A model generated the notes under the pieces. That model was not told where the DNA came from and made no database searches. It saw nothing but the letters and a program-made list of their open reading frames with translations. Position numbers and translations under genes: made by a program. A stretch of 64,000 nucleotides of DNA from Candidatus Nitrospira neomarina (GTDB lineage: Bacteria; Nitrospirota; Nitrospiria; Nitrospirales; UBA8639): contig NZ_CP116968.1 in the NCBI RefSeq assembly GCF_032051675.1, forward strand, positions 1,550,001 through 1,614,000, read 5' to 3'. This document shows, piece after piece, positions 56,306 through 64,000 of the stretch (positions within the stretch are counted from its first letter, which is position 1; each line of letters opens with the position of its first letter).

Positions 56306-58782
56306 GGACAAGCGCACGAATCAACGCGTATTTCACGGCGAAAGGGTGGACCCGATTCCGCTTTCAACGGGAGGCCTGGCGGGCCTATCGCGAAGGGCGG
56401 TCGGGATTGATCTACTCTCCGACCGGTAGCGGAAAAACTTTGGCCGCCTGGCTAGGCCCGGTTCGTCGCGCGCTCGAGACCCCCGCCGAGAACAAAGGGT
56501 TGCAGGTGTTGTGGATTACTCCTCTGCGCGCGTTGGCCAACGACCTGGTCACGAACCTACGGGATTCGGTCGAGGCTCTGGATCTGCCCTGGCGAGTGGA
56601 GATCCGGACGGGCGATACCGGCTCATCCGTCCGTTCCCGACAACGGCAAAAGCCTCCTGACGCCCTCATCACCACCCCCGAAAGTTTATCATTGCTGTTG
56701 AGCTACGCTGAAGGAGAGCAATTGTTTTCCCGACTGCATACCGTGATCGTCGACGAATGGCATGAACTCATCGGCACCAAACGCGGGGTTCAGCTTGAGT
56801 TGTGTCTGGCCCGACTTCGCCGCTGGCGGCCGGACCTGCAGACCTGGGGTCTCTCGGCCACCTTGGGGAATGTCGATGAGGCCATGCAGGCCTTGCTGGG
56901 TCCGCAAGGGAAGGGAATACTGATCCGGGATTCGCAACCCAAAACCACGCACATCGAAGCGGTCCTTCCGGTCTCAGCCGGAAAGTTCCCCTGGAGTGGC
57001 CACTTAGGGCTTCAGCTTCTACCTCAAGTCGTGGAGTTGTTGGAAAACAGGAAAACAACCTTGCTGTTTACCAATACGCGGGCGCAGGCCGAACAGTGGG
57101 CAGAAGCCCTTGTGAAAGCCCGGCCCGATTGGCAGCCGGTGATCGATCTTCACCATGGATCGATCGACCAATCGCTGCGTCTTCGAATCGAGCAAAATTT
57201 GCGGGCCGGGGCCTTGCGCTGCGTGGTGTGCACTTCCTCTCTGGATCTTGGAGTGGATTTCAGCCCGGTGGACCAAGTCATTCAGGTGGGAAGTCCCAAA
57301 GGCGTCGCCAGGCTTTTACAACGTGCCGGCCGGAGCGGTCATCAACCGGGCGCCGAATCCCGGGTGATGTGCGTCCCCACCCATGCCTTTGAACTCGTCG
57401 AAATTGCCGCAGCCCGGCATGCGGCGGAAGCCGGCCTGTTGGAATCCAGGCCCCCTCTCCGGTTGTGTCTGGATGTGCTTGCGCAGCATCTCATTACGAT
57501 CGGCCTGGGCAGCGGGTTTGAAGCCAAGGCCATGCGGGAGGAAATCGAATCCACGATGGCCTTCGCCGGCCTTCAAGACGCGCAATGGCAATGGGTGTTG
57601 GACTTTATTACCCGGGGAGGCCAAACACTCCAGGGCTATCCCCAGTTCCATAAAGTTATCGAGCGCGATGGGGTGTATCGGGTGGAGGATCGACGTCTTG
57701 CCGCCCACCATCGAATGAGCATAGGAACGATCACCAGCAACACCGCCATGCGGGTCCAGTGGCTGCGTGGAGGCATCCTCGGGCATGTGGAAGAGGATTT
57801 TATCGCCAAGCTCAGGAAACACGATCATTTTCTGTTTGCCGGCCGACTGGTCAAATTGGTGATGGTCCAAGACATGACGGCCTACGTGCAACAGGCAAAG
57901 AATGGAGCACGAACGGTGCCCCGATGGCAGGGCGGGCGCATGCCGCTTAGTAGTGAATTGGCCGACAGCGTGTTGGCTCTGCTCGGACGTTCCCGATCGG
58001 AGGATGTCCCCGATCCCGAAATGCAGGCCGTCCGGGATCTGCTGACCCTCCAACACCGCTGGTCCCGCATCCCCGATCCCTCTATCCTCTTATGTGAGAT
58101 GGTGAGAGGACGGGAGGGCGTGAGCCTGTTTTGCTACCCCTTCGGCGGGCGCCTGGTGCATGAAGGTCTGGCGACCCTTCTGGCCTACAGGTTGACCCGC
58201 CTTCGTCCGATGACGTTCAAACTTTCCGTCAATGACTACGGTTTCGAATTATTATCGAAAGAAGATCCCGACCTGGACGAACCCCTTCTTTCGAACATGA
58301 TGACGACGCAGAATTTATTGGAGGATCTTCACGGATGTGTGAACACCACGGAACTCGCCCGCCGCCAGTTTCGGGATATCGCGCGCATCGCCGGACTGGT
58401 CTTTCAGGGATTCCCGGGGAAGAATAAAACCACCAAACAAATACAAGCCTCAAGCAGTCTTATTTACGATGTGTTCACCGCCTATGACCCTCACAACCTG
58501 CTTCTGGATCAAGCGTGGCGGGAGGTGTTGGAGAACCAACTTCAATCGACACGACTGACCACGATCTTAACGCGCATAGGCACCCAAACACTGGTTCTCA
58601 CGCATCCGAAACGCCTGACGCCCCTGGCCTTTCCGCTCTGGGCCGAGCGGATACAAAGTCAAACGATCTCCAGCGAAACCTGGCGGGAACGGGTGTTGAA
58701 CATGATCGCCACGCTGGAGAAGGAATCCCACGAGCGCCGGAGTGTCAGGATGCCACGCGTGCCGACCGGACATCGCCGATGA
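56302..58782 (+). CDS. Lhr-like DNA helicase, ligase-associated
   Basis: Superfamily 2 DNA helicase of 826 residues, the Lhr-core type (the 1500-residue Lhr has an extra C-terminal part). Walker A SPTGSGKT at about 39-46, DEWH at 151-154, SATLGN, then ARLLQRAGRSGHQPG for motif VI, followed by the winged helix and beta-barrel domains special to Lhr. It translocates 3' to 5' on single strands in homologues. Third gene of the repair operon, overlapping both neighbours. Confidence 0.93.
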   Translation: MRTSARINAYFTAKGWTRFRFQREAWRAYREGRSGLIYSPTGSGKTLAAWLGPVRRALETPAENKGLQVLWITPLRALANDLVTNLRDSVEALDLPWRVEIRTGDTGSSVRSRQRQKPPDALITTPESLSLLLSYAEGEQLFSRLHTVIVDEWHELIGTKRGVQLELCLARLRRWRPDLQTWGLSATLGNVDEAMQALLGPQGKGILIRDSQPKTTHIEAVLPVSAGKFPWSGHLGLQLLPQVVELLENRKTTLLFTNTRAQAEQWAEALVKARPDWQPVIDLHHGSIDQSLRLRIEQNLRAGALRCVVCTSSLDLGVDFSPVDQVIQVGSPKGVARLLQRAGRSGHQPGAESRVMCVPTHAFELVEIAAARHAAEAGLLESRPPLRLCLDVLAQHLITIGLGSGFEAKAMREEIESTMAFAGLQDAQWQWVLDFITRGGQTLQGYPQFHKVIERDGVYRVEDRRLAAHHRMSIGTITSNTAMRVQWLRGGILGHVEEDFIAKLRKHDHFLFAGRLVKLVMVQDMTAYVQQAKNGARTVPRWQGGRMPLSSELADSVLALLGRSRSEDVPDPEMQAVRDLLTLQHRWSRIPDPSILLCEMVRGREGVSLFCYPFGGRLVHEGLATLLAYRLTRLRPMTFKLSVNDYGFELLSKEDPDLDEPLLSNMMTTQNLLEDLHGCVNTTELARRQFRDIARIAGLVFQGFPGKNKTTKQIQASSSLIYDVFTAYDPHNLLLDQAWREVLENQLQSTRLTTILTRIGTQTLVLTHPKRLTPLAFPLWAERIQSQTISSETWRERVLNMIATLEKESHERRSVRMPRVPTGHRR

Positions 58783-59459
58783 ACGCGACGCGAACCGGTG
58801 ATCATCACGAAGTGGTCATTGAGTGTGCGGGAGAAACTCTCATTCTCCATAGTCAACGTGCGCTCTATCGTCCGGCCACACGGACCTTGCTGGTGGCCGA
58901 TATCCATTTGGGGAAAGAATCGGTTTTCGGACGGGCGGGCCTGGCCATGCCGTACGGGATTCATCCCTCAAATCTTTTGCGTCTTTCCCGGCTCATCTCC
59001 TGGTATCGTCCGGATCAACTGATGGTACTCGGTGATTTAATGCACACAGCTCCGGACCCGAACGAAACGTGGCCGGATGAATTTTTACGATGGTTGAATG
59101 TGCATGCGTCGTTGGATATTGCCGTGGTCGCCGGCAACCATGATCGCGTCAGGGCTCGGGGGGTGTTCGGTTCGCAGGTCACGTGGCTCGATGAACCCCA
59201 TGTCGCAGCCCCCTTTGTCTATGCCCACCAACCCGTCACTTCTGAAGGACTCTTTACGCTCGCCGGGCATCTTCATCCCACCTTTTTACTTGCCGGCCAT
59301 GGAGACCGTCTCCGAAGTCCGGTCTTCTGGTTCCGAGCAAACTCGGCAGTCCTCCCGGCGTTCGGCACATTCACCGGGGGATACAACATTTCACGCATTC
59401 CCGGCGACCGGATTTTTTTTATCGGCCCGGAGGAAGTCATTGAAATTCCACCACCCTGA
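58779..59459 (+). CDS. ligase-associated metallophosphoesterase (MPE)
   Basis: Calcineurin-like phosphoesterase of 226 residues. Metal motifs are ADIHLGKE, VLGDLMHT, AGNHDR and AGHLHP, in family order. It is the fourth component of the Exo-Lig-Lhr-MPE operon, a DNA endonuclease in homologues that cooperates with the helicase. It starts inside the helicase stop (ATGA). Confidence 0.9.
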   Translation: MNATRTGDHHEVVIECAGETLILHSQRALYRPATRTLLVADIHLGKESVFGRAGLAMPYGIHPSNLLRLSRLISWYRPDQLMVLGDLMHTAPDPNETWPDEFLRWLNVHASLDIAVVAGNHDRVRARGVFGSQVTWLDEPHVAAPFVYAHQPVTSEGLFTLAGHLHPTFLLAGHGDRLRSPVFWFRANSAVLPAFGTFTGGYNISRIPGDRIFFIGPEEVIEIPPP

Positions 59460-59648
59460 ACTCCACATCAGTCCGGTGTTCGATCTCAACCGTTCCATCA
59501 GGACCCAATGGCGTGATCCCCTTCAGTCTTTGACCGGCATCGAGTCAATTTTCTTTATGGCGATCCCCTTCACGCGCAGAGTAGACAGGAATTACCCGGT
59601 TGGAACGGATTGCCCATCTATGCCAAAATGCAAAACGGAGGCGAATCT

Positions 59649-59885
59649 ATGGCAACGATGAACGTGTCGGTCCCCGATCCCATGAAAGACTGGGTGCAGG
59701 GCCAGATTGAAACGGGAAAATACGCAAACGCCAGCGAGTACGTGCGTCATCTGATCCGGCGGGATCAGGAAAAAATCGAAGTGTTACGACGGGCACTCCT
59801 TGAAGGAGACCGCAGCGGTGTGAGCCGCCGGAAAGTTGAGGATATTATGAACGATGTGAAAAAACGATGTGTGGACAATGAGTGA
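59649..59885 (+). CDS. parD: ParD-type antitoxin
   Basis: Antitoxin of 78 residues. The N-terminus (MNVSVPDPMKDWVQGQIETGKYANASEYVRHLI) is the ribbon-helix-helix DNA-binding fold of ParD, and the rest binds the toxin. GGAGG precedes the ATG. Its stop overlaps the toxin start over 8 bases. It should repress its own operon and neutralise ParE. Confidence 0.9.
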   Translation: MATMNVSVPDPMKDWVQGQIETGKYANASEYVRHLIRRDQEKIEVLRRALLEGDRSGVSRRKVEDIMNDVKKRCVDNE

Positions 59886-60168
59886 GTATCAACTCTCAAA
59901 AAAGGCAGACCAGGACCTCCAGCGAACCTATGAATTTTCCATCCAGCAATTCGGGCAAAATGTGGCGGATGAATATTTCCTCTCGCTCAGGGATTGCCTG
60001 CTGCAGGTGGCCGACAGTCCAACATTGGGAAGAGATTGCAGTGAAATTCTGCCCGGGTATTTCCGGTTCGAATGTGGCCCCCACTCAATTTTTTACAAAA
60101 TGGGAAAGAAGCGGATTGTGATCGCCAGAGTCATCCACCAAAGTATGAATCCGGACATCCACATGTAA
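59878..60168 (+). CDS. parE: ParE/RelE-type toxin
   Basis: Toxin of 96 residues with the RelE/ParE fold: SKKADQDLQRTYEFSIQQFG at the start and RFECGPHSIFYK...IVIARVIHQSMNPDIH at the end, which fits the ParE group poisoning DNA gyrase. The frame is intact, unlike the two toxins further along. It overlaps parD. Confidence 0.88.
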   Translation: MSEYQLSKKADQDLQRTYEFSIQQFGQNVADEYFLSLRDCLLQVADSPTLGRDCSEILPGYFRFECGPHSIFYKMGKKRIVIARVIHQSMNPDIHM

Positions 60169-60259
60169 ATCGTCTGGATGACTGCGCGCCTCTGCCAGGA
60201 ATCTCCCCTCCCCCATCTTCCTACTGAGATCATTTCCAAAGAAATCCGTCAATACACAG

Positions 60260-60925
60260 ATGAAGTATTGCCTGCAATTACACAATCAGCAATGGCAATT
60301 GATCGATCAGGATGCGCCGGACATGACGCCGGTGGTCATTGACTTTGTGTCCGGCAAAACCGCGTATCGGAGAAAATATGGCCACGCCGGTGGGGAGGCC
60401 ATCAGCAAAGCCGTCGGCATCAAAAAAGGTAAACGCCCGACAATTGTGGATGCCACCGCCGGATTGGGGCGTGACGCCTTTGTGCTGGCCACCATGGGCT
60501 GCCGCGTGCATATGATCGAGCGATCGGCAATAATCGGCACACTTCTGGAAGACGGCTTACGTCGTGCCGCAGCCGATGAGAAAATTGGCGCGCTCATCAA
60601 AGACAAACTGACCTTCACCTGTGGCGATAGTCGTCAGGCGCTGCTCCAGGTGCCGTTTGCACCCGAGGTCATCTATGTCGATCCCATGTTTCCCGTAAAA
60701 GACAAAACAGCCTTAGTCAAAAAAGCCATGCGAATGGTCCAGGATGTCGTCGGCCAGGACACCGATGCCGATGAATTACTGAAGGTCGCGCTCACGATTG
60801 CCACAAACCGTGTCGTCGTCAAACGCCCCGCCTCTGCAGAGTATCTCGCCGGGATCAAACCCCAGGCCTCCATCAAAACCAAAAAACACCGCTTCGACAT
60901 CTATCTCATACCCCAGCAGCAGTAG
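60260..60925 (+). CDS. rsmJ: 16S rRNA methyltransferase RsmJ
   Basis: SAM-dependent methyltransferase of 221 residues that methylates G1516 of 16S rRNA. Motif I is VDATAGLGRDAFVLATMGC, the acidic motif follows in VHMIERS, and the catalytic site reads VDPMFP, typical of RsmJ. LTIATNRVVVKRP near the end fits. No ribosome site is apparent. It is a housekeeping gene between the ParDE module and the repeat-rich zone. Confidence 0.93.
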   Translation: MKYCLQLHNQQWQLIDQDAPDMTPVVIDFVSGKTAYRRKYGHAGGEAISKAVGIKKGKRPTIVDATAGLGRDAFVLATMGCRVHMIERSAIIGTLLEDGLRRAAADEKIGALIKDKLTFTCGDSRQALLQVPFAPEVIYVDPMFPVKDKTALVKKAMRMVQDVVGQDTDADELLKVALTIATNRVVVKRPASAEYLAGIKPQASIKTKKHRFDIYLIPQQQ

Positions 60926-60993
60926 CCGCCCCAGGCATCCTTGACCCCTTCGCCTCCTGCGACCTTTTCCTCTTGCGCCCCTTCGTCATCCGG

Positions 60994-61130
60994 TGCCACT
61001 CCATTATCCTGCACCTCTCTGTCTCCTCTGCCCCTCCGTTATCCTGCCTCCCTCTGTCTCCTGTGTCACTCCGTTATCCTGCCCCCCTTTGTCTCTGTGC
61101 CACTCCATTATCCTGCTCCCCGTTGTCATC
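60994..61130 (+). repeat. tandem repeat, four units of about 35 bp
   Basis: The core CCRTTATCCTG starts at 61001, 61036, 61071 and 61105, a period of 35, 35 and 34 bases. Each unit runs through a pyrimidine-rich part (CCTCTGTCTCCT). Units are degenerate. No coding sense is evident. Confidence 0.75.
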
Positions 61131-61241
61131 CTGAGGGCACCGAAGGATCTAGCAAAGCAGTAGCAGCGACAACACAAGCACCGACCTTTCGCGAGTTGGT
61201 CCGCCCTCCGTGGGTTTGCCTCGGTACGGTTTAATTTTAAT

Positions 61242-61411
61242 CCGACGCCTGCCGGCTGGCCCCAGGGAGGGACGCTCTGAGCATTTGGCGGACCTTGTCT
61301 GAGCAGAGCGAGTTGGTCCGCTCTTCACAATGTTGGCGTCCCTCCCATCCCATGAGGCCGGACGGGGCGTCCATGGTTTTGGCCACTTTTGCCGAAACAA
61401 AAGTGGCTCGG
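61242..61411 (+). repeat. structured repeat, copy 1
   Basis: Copy of an element found three times here in one orientation. Stems: GGGAGGGACGC (61265-61275) with GCGTCCCTCCC (61336-61346); GCGGACC (61288-61294) with GGTCCGC (61315-61321); and a 3' hairpin GCCACTTTTG with CAAAAGTGGC (61382-61407) around CCGAAA. Confidence 0.85.
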
Positions 61412-61512
61412 TTCCCATTCTCAACTCATCCTTCAGTTGAACCATTTATGAGAACTGTTCATAAGCAATGAAAAGAGTCGAATAATGCTCAACAGGCCTG
61501 AACTGGCAGCCG

Positions 61513-61842
61513 TCACATAGTGAGGAGTCGCTTGAGTAGGATATCTTCGATATTTTGGCGTGCGTCAAGAACGGAAAGAACAAAAACTTTTTGCCCTGCA
61601 ATTCGATAGATAATTCTCCAGGGAGACACAATCAATTCACGGTATTGCAACACCCCTTGGGCTTAGAGTTCAGGGATAATTCGGCCTCGCATTGGAGCCT
61701 GATAGAGTTTTGAAGCGGATTTCGTAATTTTGCGCAGAATCTGTAAGGCCCGGGAAACGCTATCCTCGGCGATGTAGGAAACAATCGTCTGCAGGTCATT
61801 TTCCGCAATTTCCGCCCAAATGACCTTATAAACCTGTTTCAT
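61513..61842 (-). pseudogene. RelE/ParE-type toxin broken by one nonsense codon
   Basis: The start ATG overlaps the antitoxin stop (ATGA). The frame of 110 codons is intact end to end except for TAA at codon 60 (61663-61665). Before it the product reads MKQVYKVIWAEIAEND and ends RGRIIPEL; after it the frame continues AQGVLQYRELIVSPWRIIYR and ends near LDARQNIEDILL, the normal second half of a ParE/RelE toxin. One base change would restore it. The truncated 59-residue product should be inactive. Sequencing error remains possible. Confidence 0.85.
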
Positions 61843-62072
61843 CGTCGCTGCAATCGAGACGCTAAATTCTTGAATACCTCAGCTTGGGTTCGCGTCTTGC
61901 CGTCCTGGGCATTTCTCATATCCGCATAACTTTGGGGATCCTGAAGGACGGCTTTGGGTTCACCATTTTGTGTTATGACGACGGGGCGATGGGTATTATT
62001 TATTTGGTCTAACAATGCGGCCGCATTCGCTTTGAGATAGGAAATCGGTTTGATGTCTGACGTAATTTTCAT
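61839..62072 (-). CDS. Phd/YefM-type antitoxin
   Basis: A 77-residue Phd/YefM antitoxin. The N-terminal fold reads SDIKPISYLKANAAALLDQINNTHRPVVITQNGEPKAVL, the family signature; the tail binds the toxin. GAGGAGG precedes the ATG. Its stop overlaps the start of the broken toxin, so this antitoxin persists without a working partner and may still regulate or neutralise related toxins. Confidence 0.92.
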   Translation of the reverse strand: MKITSDIKPISYLKANAAALLDQINNTHRPVVITQNGEPKAVLQDPQSYADMRNAQDGKTRTQAEVFKNLASRLQRR

Positions 62073-62274
62073 ACAGAGCCTCCTCGATCCTTAAGTCGAA
62101 CCATATTCAGTCTGATACTGACAGATAAAATCTATCCCAATACCACAAAATTTTCCACCGAGTGAATGTTCAATAAAGTGGGAGCACGCATTTTTCTTGA
62201 CTTGATCCAATGTCTTCCTCCTGATCTCAGGCTTTCACCTTGCTTCTTACCTCATTACTACCACCGTCGCTCCG

Positions 62275-62486
62275 ATCACCAGACGGACCGTTATTTCGAC
62301 GCCTGCCGGCTGGCCCCAGGAAGGGACGCTCTTCGCATGTAGCGGACCTTGTCTGAGCAGAGCGAGTTGGTCCGCTCTTCTAAAGGTTGGCGTCCCTCCC
62401 CTTCAATAATGCCAGACGGGGCGTCCATGGTTTTGGGTCCTTTTGCCGAAACAAAAGGACCTCGGCTGCCGGGCCGAAACACCGTC
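62275..62486 (+). repeat. structured repeat, copy 2
   Basis: Second copy, longer at both ends than copy 1 and sharing the start ATCACCAGACGGACCG with copy 3. The 3' hairpin is GGTCCTTTTG (62436-62445) with CAAAAGGACC (62452-62461), with three base pairs changed against the other copies on both sides, so pairing is kept. Confidence 0.85.
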
Positions 62487-62607
62487 ATAATTTAAACCCT
62501 CAAATTCTCACACCGCCCTCGACATAGTTCAACAAGCACCAATTGCCGTCTCCTCAACAACCAAAATGCTGTTGACGTATATACATAAATAGAGCATGTT
62601 CATACAT

Positions 62608-62808
62608 ATGAGAACGACGCTAAATATTGATGATGCCCTTCTGGAAAAAGCCGCAACATTGACCGGTGTGAAAGAAAAAGCCTCCTTAGTCCGGCTCGGG
62701 CTTGAGGCTCTCATTTCCAAAGAAGCTGGACGGCGCCTGGCTCAACTTGGGGGATCAGAAAAGCAACTACGGTTGCCTCCGCGACGGCGATCGATCCCCA
62801 AATCATGA
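62608..62808 (+). CDS. vapB: VapB-type antitoxin
   Basis: A 66-residue antitoxin of the VapB (DUF2191) kind: MRTTLNIDDALLEKAATLTGVKEKASLV is its ribbon-helix-helix N-terminus, with a basic C-terminal tail (LPPRRRS). The ATG at 62608 matches the family; one at 62596 is in frame. Upstream TATACAT and CATACATAT repeats could be its own operator. Its stop overlaps the vapC start. Confidence 0.88.
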   Translation: MRTTLNIDDALLEKAATLTGVKEKASLVRLGLEALISKEAGRRLAQLGGSEKQLRLPPRRRSIPKS

Positions 62809-63166
62809 TGGTCGTTGACATATCCGTTTGGGTCAACCATCTCAGAGCAGGAAGTCTACGTCTCGCAACCTTCCTCAAAGAAAGTTTGGTCCTCACCCAT
62901 TCGTATGTCTTTGGTAAACTCGCGTGTGGAATGAAAAAAAATCCTCAGAAATCTTAGCCCTGCTCCAAGCACTTCCCAAGGCACAAATAGCCGACGACCA
63001 CGAAGTCTTACACCTGCTTGAGTCTCAAAAATTATATGGATCAGGATTGGTATGGGTAGATATCAATCTCCTGGCCTCCGCTCAACTAACAGGTTGTGGT
63101 TTATGGACCGCTGATAGTCCACTTCAAAAAGGCGCAATCAAACTACATCTTCAAGTCTACGAATAA
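62805..63166 (+). pseudogene. vapC: VapC-type PIN toxin, frameshifted
   Basis: PIN-domain RNase toxin. The first frame reads MMVVDISVWVNHLRAG to GKLACGMKKNPQKS and stops at 62957. The right second half (SSEILALLQALPKAQIADD to WVDINLLASAQL and WTADSPLQ) is in the next frame from about 62924. One base is missing around GGAATG or in the A8 run at 62934-62941. The second acidic residue also is lost: the family reads GELACG or GELALG, here GKLACG. Decay is the simplest view; transcript slippage in the A run is possible. Confidence 0.85.
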
Positions 63167-63277
63167 TCATTGCCTTGATTCCTCTCTTCCTCCCACTTCC
63201 CCGAAATCCCGCATCGGGAACAGAAAAAATAGGAAAAAATCTCCCCTATTTCCCACCTTCAGGTCGCTGACGCCAAA

Positions 63278-63494
63278 ATCACCAGACGGACCGTAATTCC
63301 GACGCCTGCCGGCTGGCCCCAGGGAGGGACGCTCTGAGCATTTCGCGGACCTTGTCTGAGCAGAGCGAGTTGGTCCGCTCTTCACAAGGTTGGCGTCCCT
63401 CCCCTCCCATGAGGCCAGACGGGGCGGCAATGGTTTTGGCCACTTTTGCCGAAACAAAAGTGGCTCGGCTACCGGGCCGAGACCCGGTATCAAT
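63278..63494 (+). repeat. structured repeat, copy 3
   Basis: Third copy. The 3' hairpin GCCACTTTTG (63439-63448) with CAAAAGTGGC (63455-63464) equals that of copy 1. A further stem TACCGGG/CCCGGTA lies at the end. Apparent reading frames in these copies are repeat-driven and are not genes. Confidence 0.85.
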
Positions 63495-63653
63495 CGACCG
63501 CCAAACATTCATAAAGAATAATTCTGTACTTTTTTTAAACGGGTTGGGTAGCATGGTCGCGGGTTCGTTGATCAACCAGATTCGCGCCTGATCAAGACAC
63601 AGCATGCGAATGGAACAGGGGAAAAATATCCATCGAAAGTCTCGACAAATAGC

Positions 63654-64000
63654 ATGATGAATGGTCGTCGAATCCGTTGCGTCTCATCCTACATAGCCTG
63701 GGTCCTGCCGATGCTCCTCCTGCTCGCGCTTCCGGTAGAAGCCGAAACCAGCGTCCCCGCTTCTGCCGCGGTCGAGAAGGAGGTGGTCTACGACCCTTAT
63801 CGAGGAATGGACCAGAATGGCCGGATTCCCAGCATCGACAAAGCCGCGCTTGTCACCAAGCCCGAACGCTGGCGTTATATCCCCGAGGGCCGACTCAAGC
63901 CCGGCGGGTTCTTCGAGCGCTTCCTGGTCTCGAGCTTCCTGCTTCCGTTCTTCTTCGCCAACTCCGCTGTCGGCGCCGGATTGGGCGTGGCCATCACCGA
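63654..64000 (+). CDS. outer-membrane Omp85-like surface antigen, 3' truncated
   Basis: First 115 residues of a protein running off the window. A signal peptide (hydrophobic about 14-28, then VEAE) is followed by YDPYRGMDQNGRIPSIDKAALVTKPERWRYIPEGRLKPGGFFERFLVSSFLLPFF, a start I associate with BamA/D15-like surface-antigen barrels of this bacterial group. The barrel itself is not in the window. No clear ribosome site. Confidence 0.6.
   Translation, partial: MMNGRRIRCVSSYIAWVLPMLLLLALPVEAETSVPASAAVEKEVVYDPYRGMDQNGRIPSIDKAALVTKPERWRYIPEGRLKPGGFFERFLVSSFLLPFFFANSAVGAGLGVAIT

Noticed and set aside
57316-58056. 246-codon frame antisense to the Lhr helicase
   Set aside because: Long antisense frames are expected in GC-rich genes. 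The helicase frame has clear motifs, and the antisense product has none.
61149-61445. Open frames over the structured repeats (also 62291-62488, 63167-63508, 63279-63605)
   Set aside because: They arise because the repeat has no stop in some frames. Products such as the Ser/Arg-rich SGPTRSAQTRSAK kind follow the repeat copies, have no ribosome site, and run through paired stems.
61242-63494. Integron cassette array with attC sites
   Set aside because: Although structured repeats separate small toxin-antitoxin modules, the typical GTTRRRY and RYYYAAC attC core pairs are not seen, modules face both ways, and no integrase is present.

Overview
The window comes from a Gram-negative bacterium most like Nitrospira or a relative in the phylum Nitrospirota. 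The strongest pointer is a six-gene proteasome locus whose small modifier ends in Arg-Thr-Gly-Glu. That is the C-terminus of UBact, the Pup-like protein of Nitrospirota and a few other diderm phyla, rather than actinobacterial Pup. Outer-membrane lipoproteins, an RND efflux pump and an Omp85-like fragment show an outer membrane. No rRNA, tRNA, CRISPR array or transposase gene was seen.

Layout. 1-1.7 kb: end of an M20 amidohydrolase and a small secreted protein. 1.9-7.9 kb: a three-gene RND efflux operon (adaptor, pump, outer-membrane channel) that is more AT-rich than its surroundings, followed by 1.1 kb without genes that holds a perfect 18-bp palindrome. 8.9-15.7 kb: the operon ARC ATPase - dop - UBact - prcB - prcA - pafA. 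15.8-24.5 kb, same strand: RRM RNA-binding protein with its own promoter and terminator, an unusual ClpX, a BNR-repeat lipoprotein, an M48 protease, an M16 protease pair and a dipeptide epimerase. With the proteasome this makes a 15-kb block rich in protein-turnover genes.

24.7-34 kb: envelope and stress genes (secreted protein, TraT-like lipoprotein, molybdopterin oxidoreductase, FKBP isomerase, SmbP-like His-rich lipoprotein, DEAD-box helicase, glutathione peroxidase) and glgC. 33-36.6 kb: a DUF2182/DUF1326 pair split by an AT-rich HEPN-like gene. 36.8-49 kb: small membrane and metabolic genes, an uncharacterised ATP-grasp/SGNH-hydrolase pair, a lysine-rich histone-like protein, a PAS protein, deoC, and a 228-bp MITE-like element. 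49.4-53.2 kb: a probable copper-handling set (sigma factor with a Cys-rich tail, CopZ, a one-helix membrane protein, CopA). 53.7-59.5 kb: the four-gene DNA repair operon Exo-Lig-Lhr-MPE, every junction overlapping by four bases.

59.6-63.5 kb is an accessory zone. It holds an intact ParDE module and rsmJ, then a 35-bp tandem repeat, then three same-orientation copies of a structured repeat of about 170-215 bp. These bracket two toxin-antitoxin modules whose antitoxins are intact but whose toxins are broken, one by a single nonsense codon and one by a one-base frameshift. The hairpin at the 3' end of the repeat shows three compensatory base-pair changes between copies, evidence that its structure is maintained. 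The window ends inside an outer-membrane protein gene.
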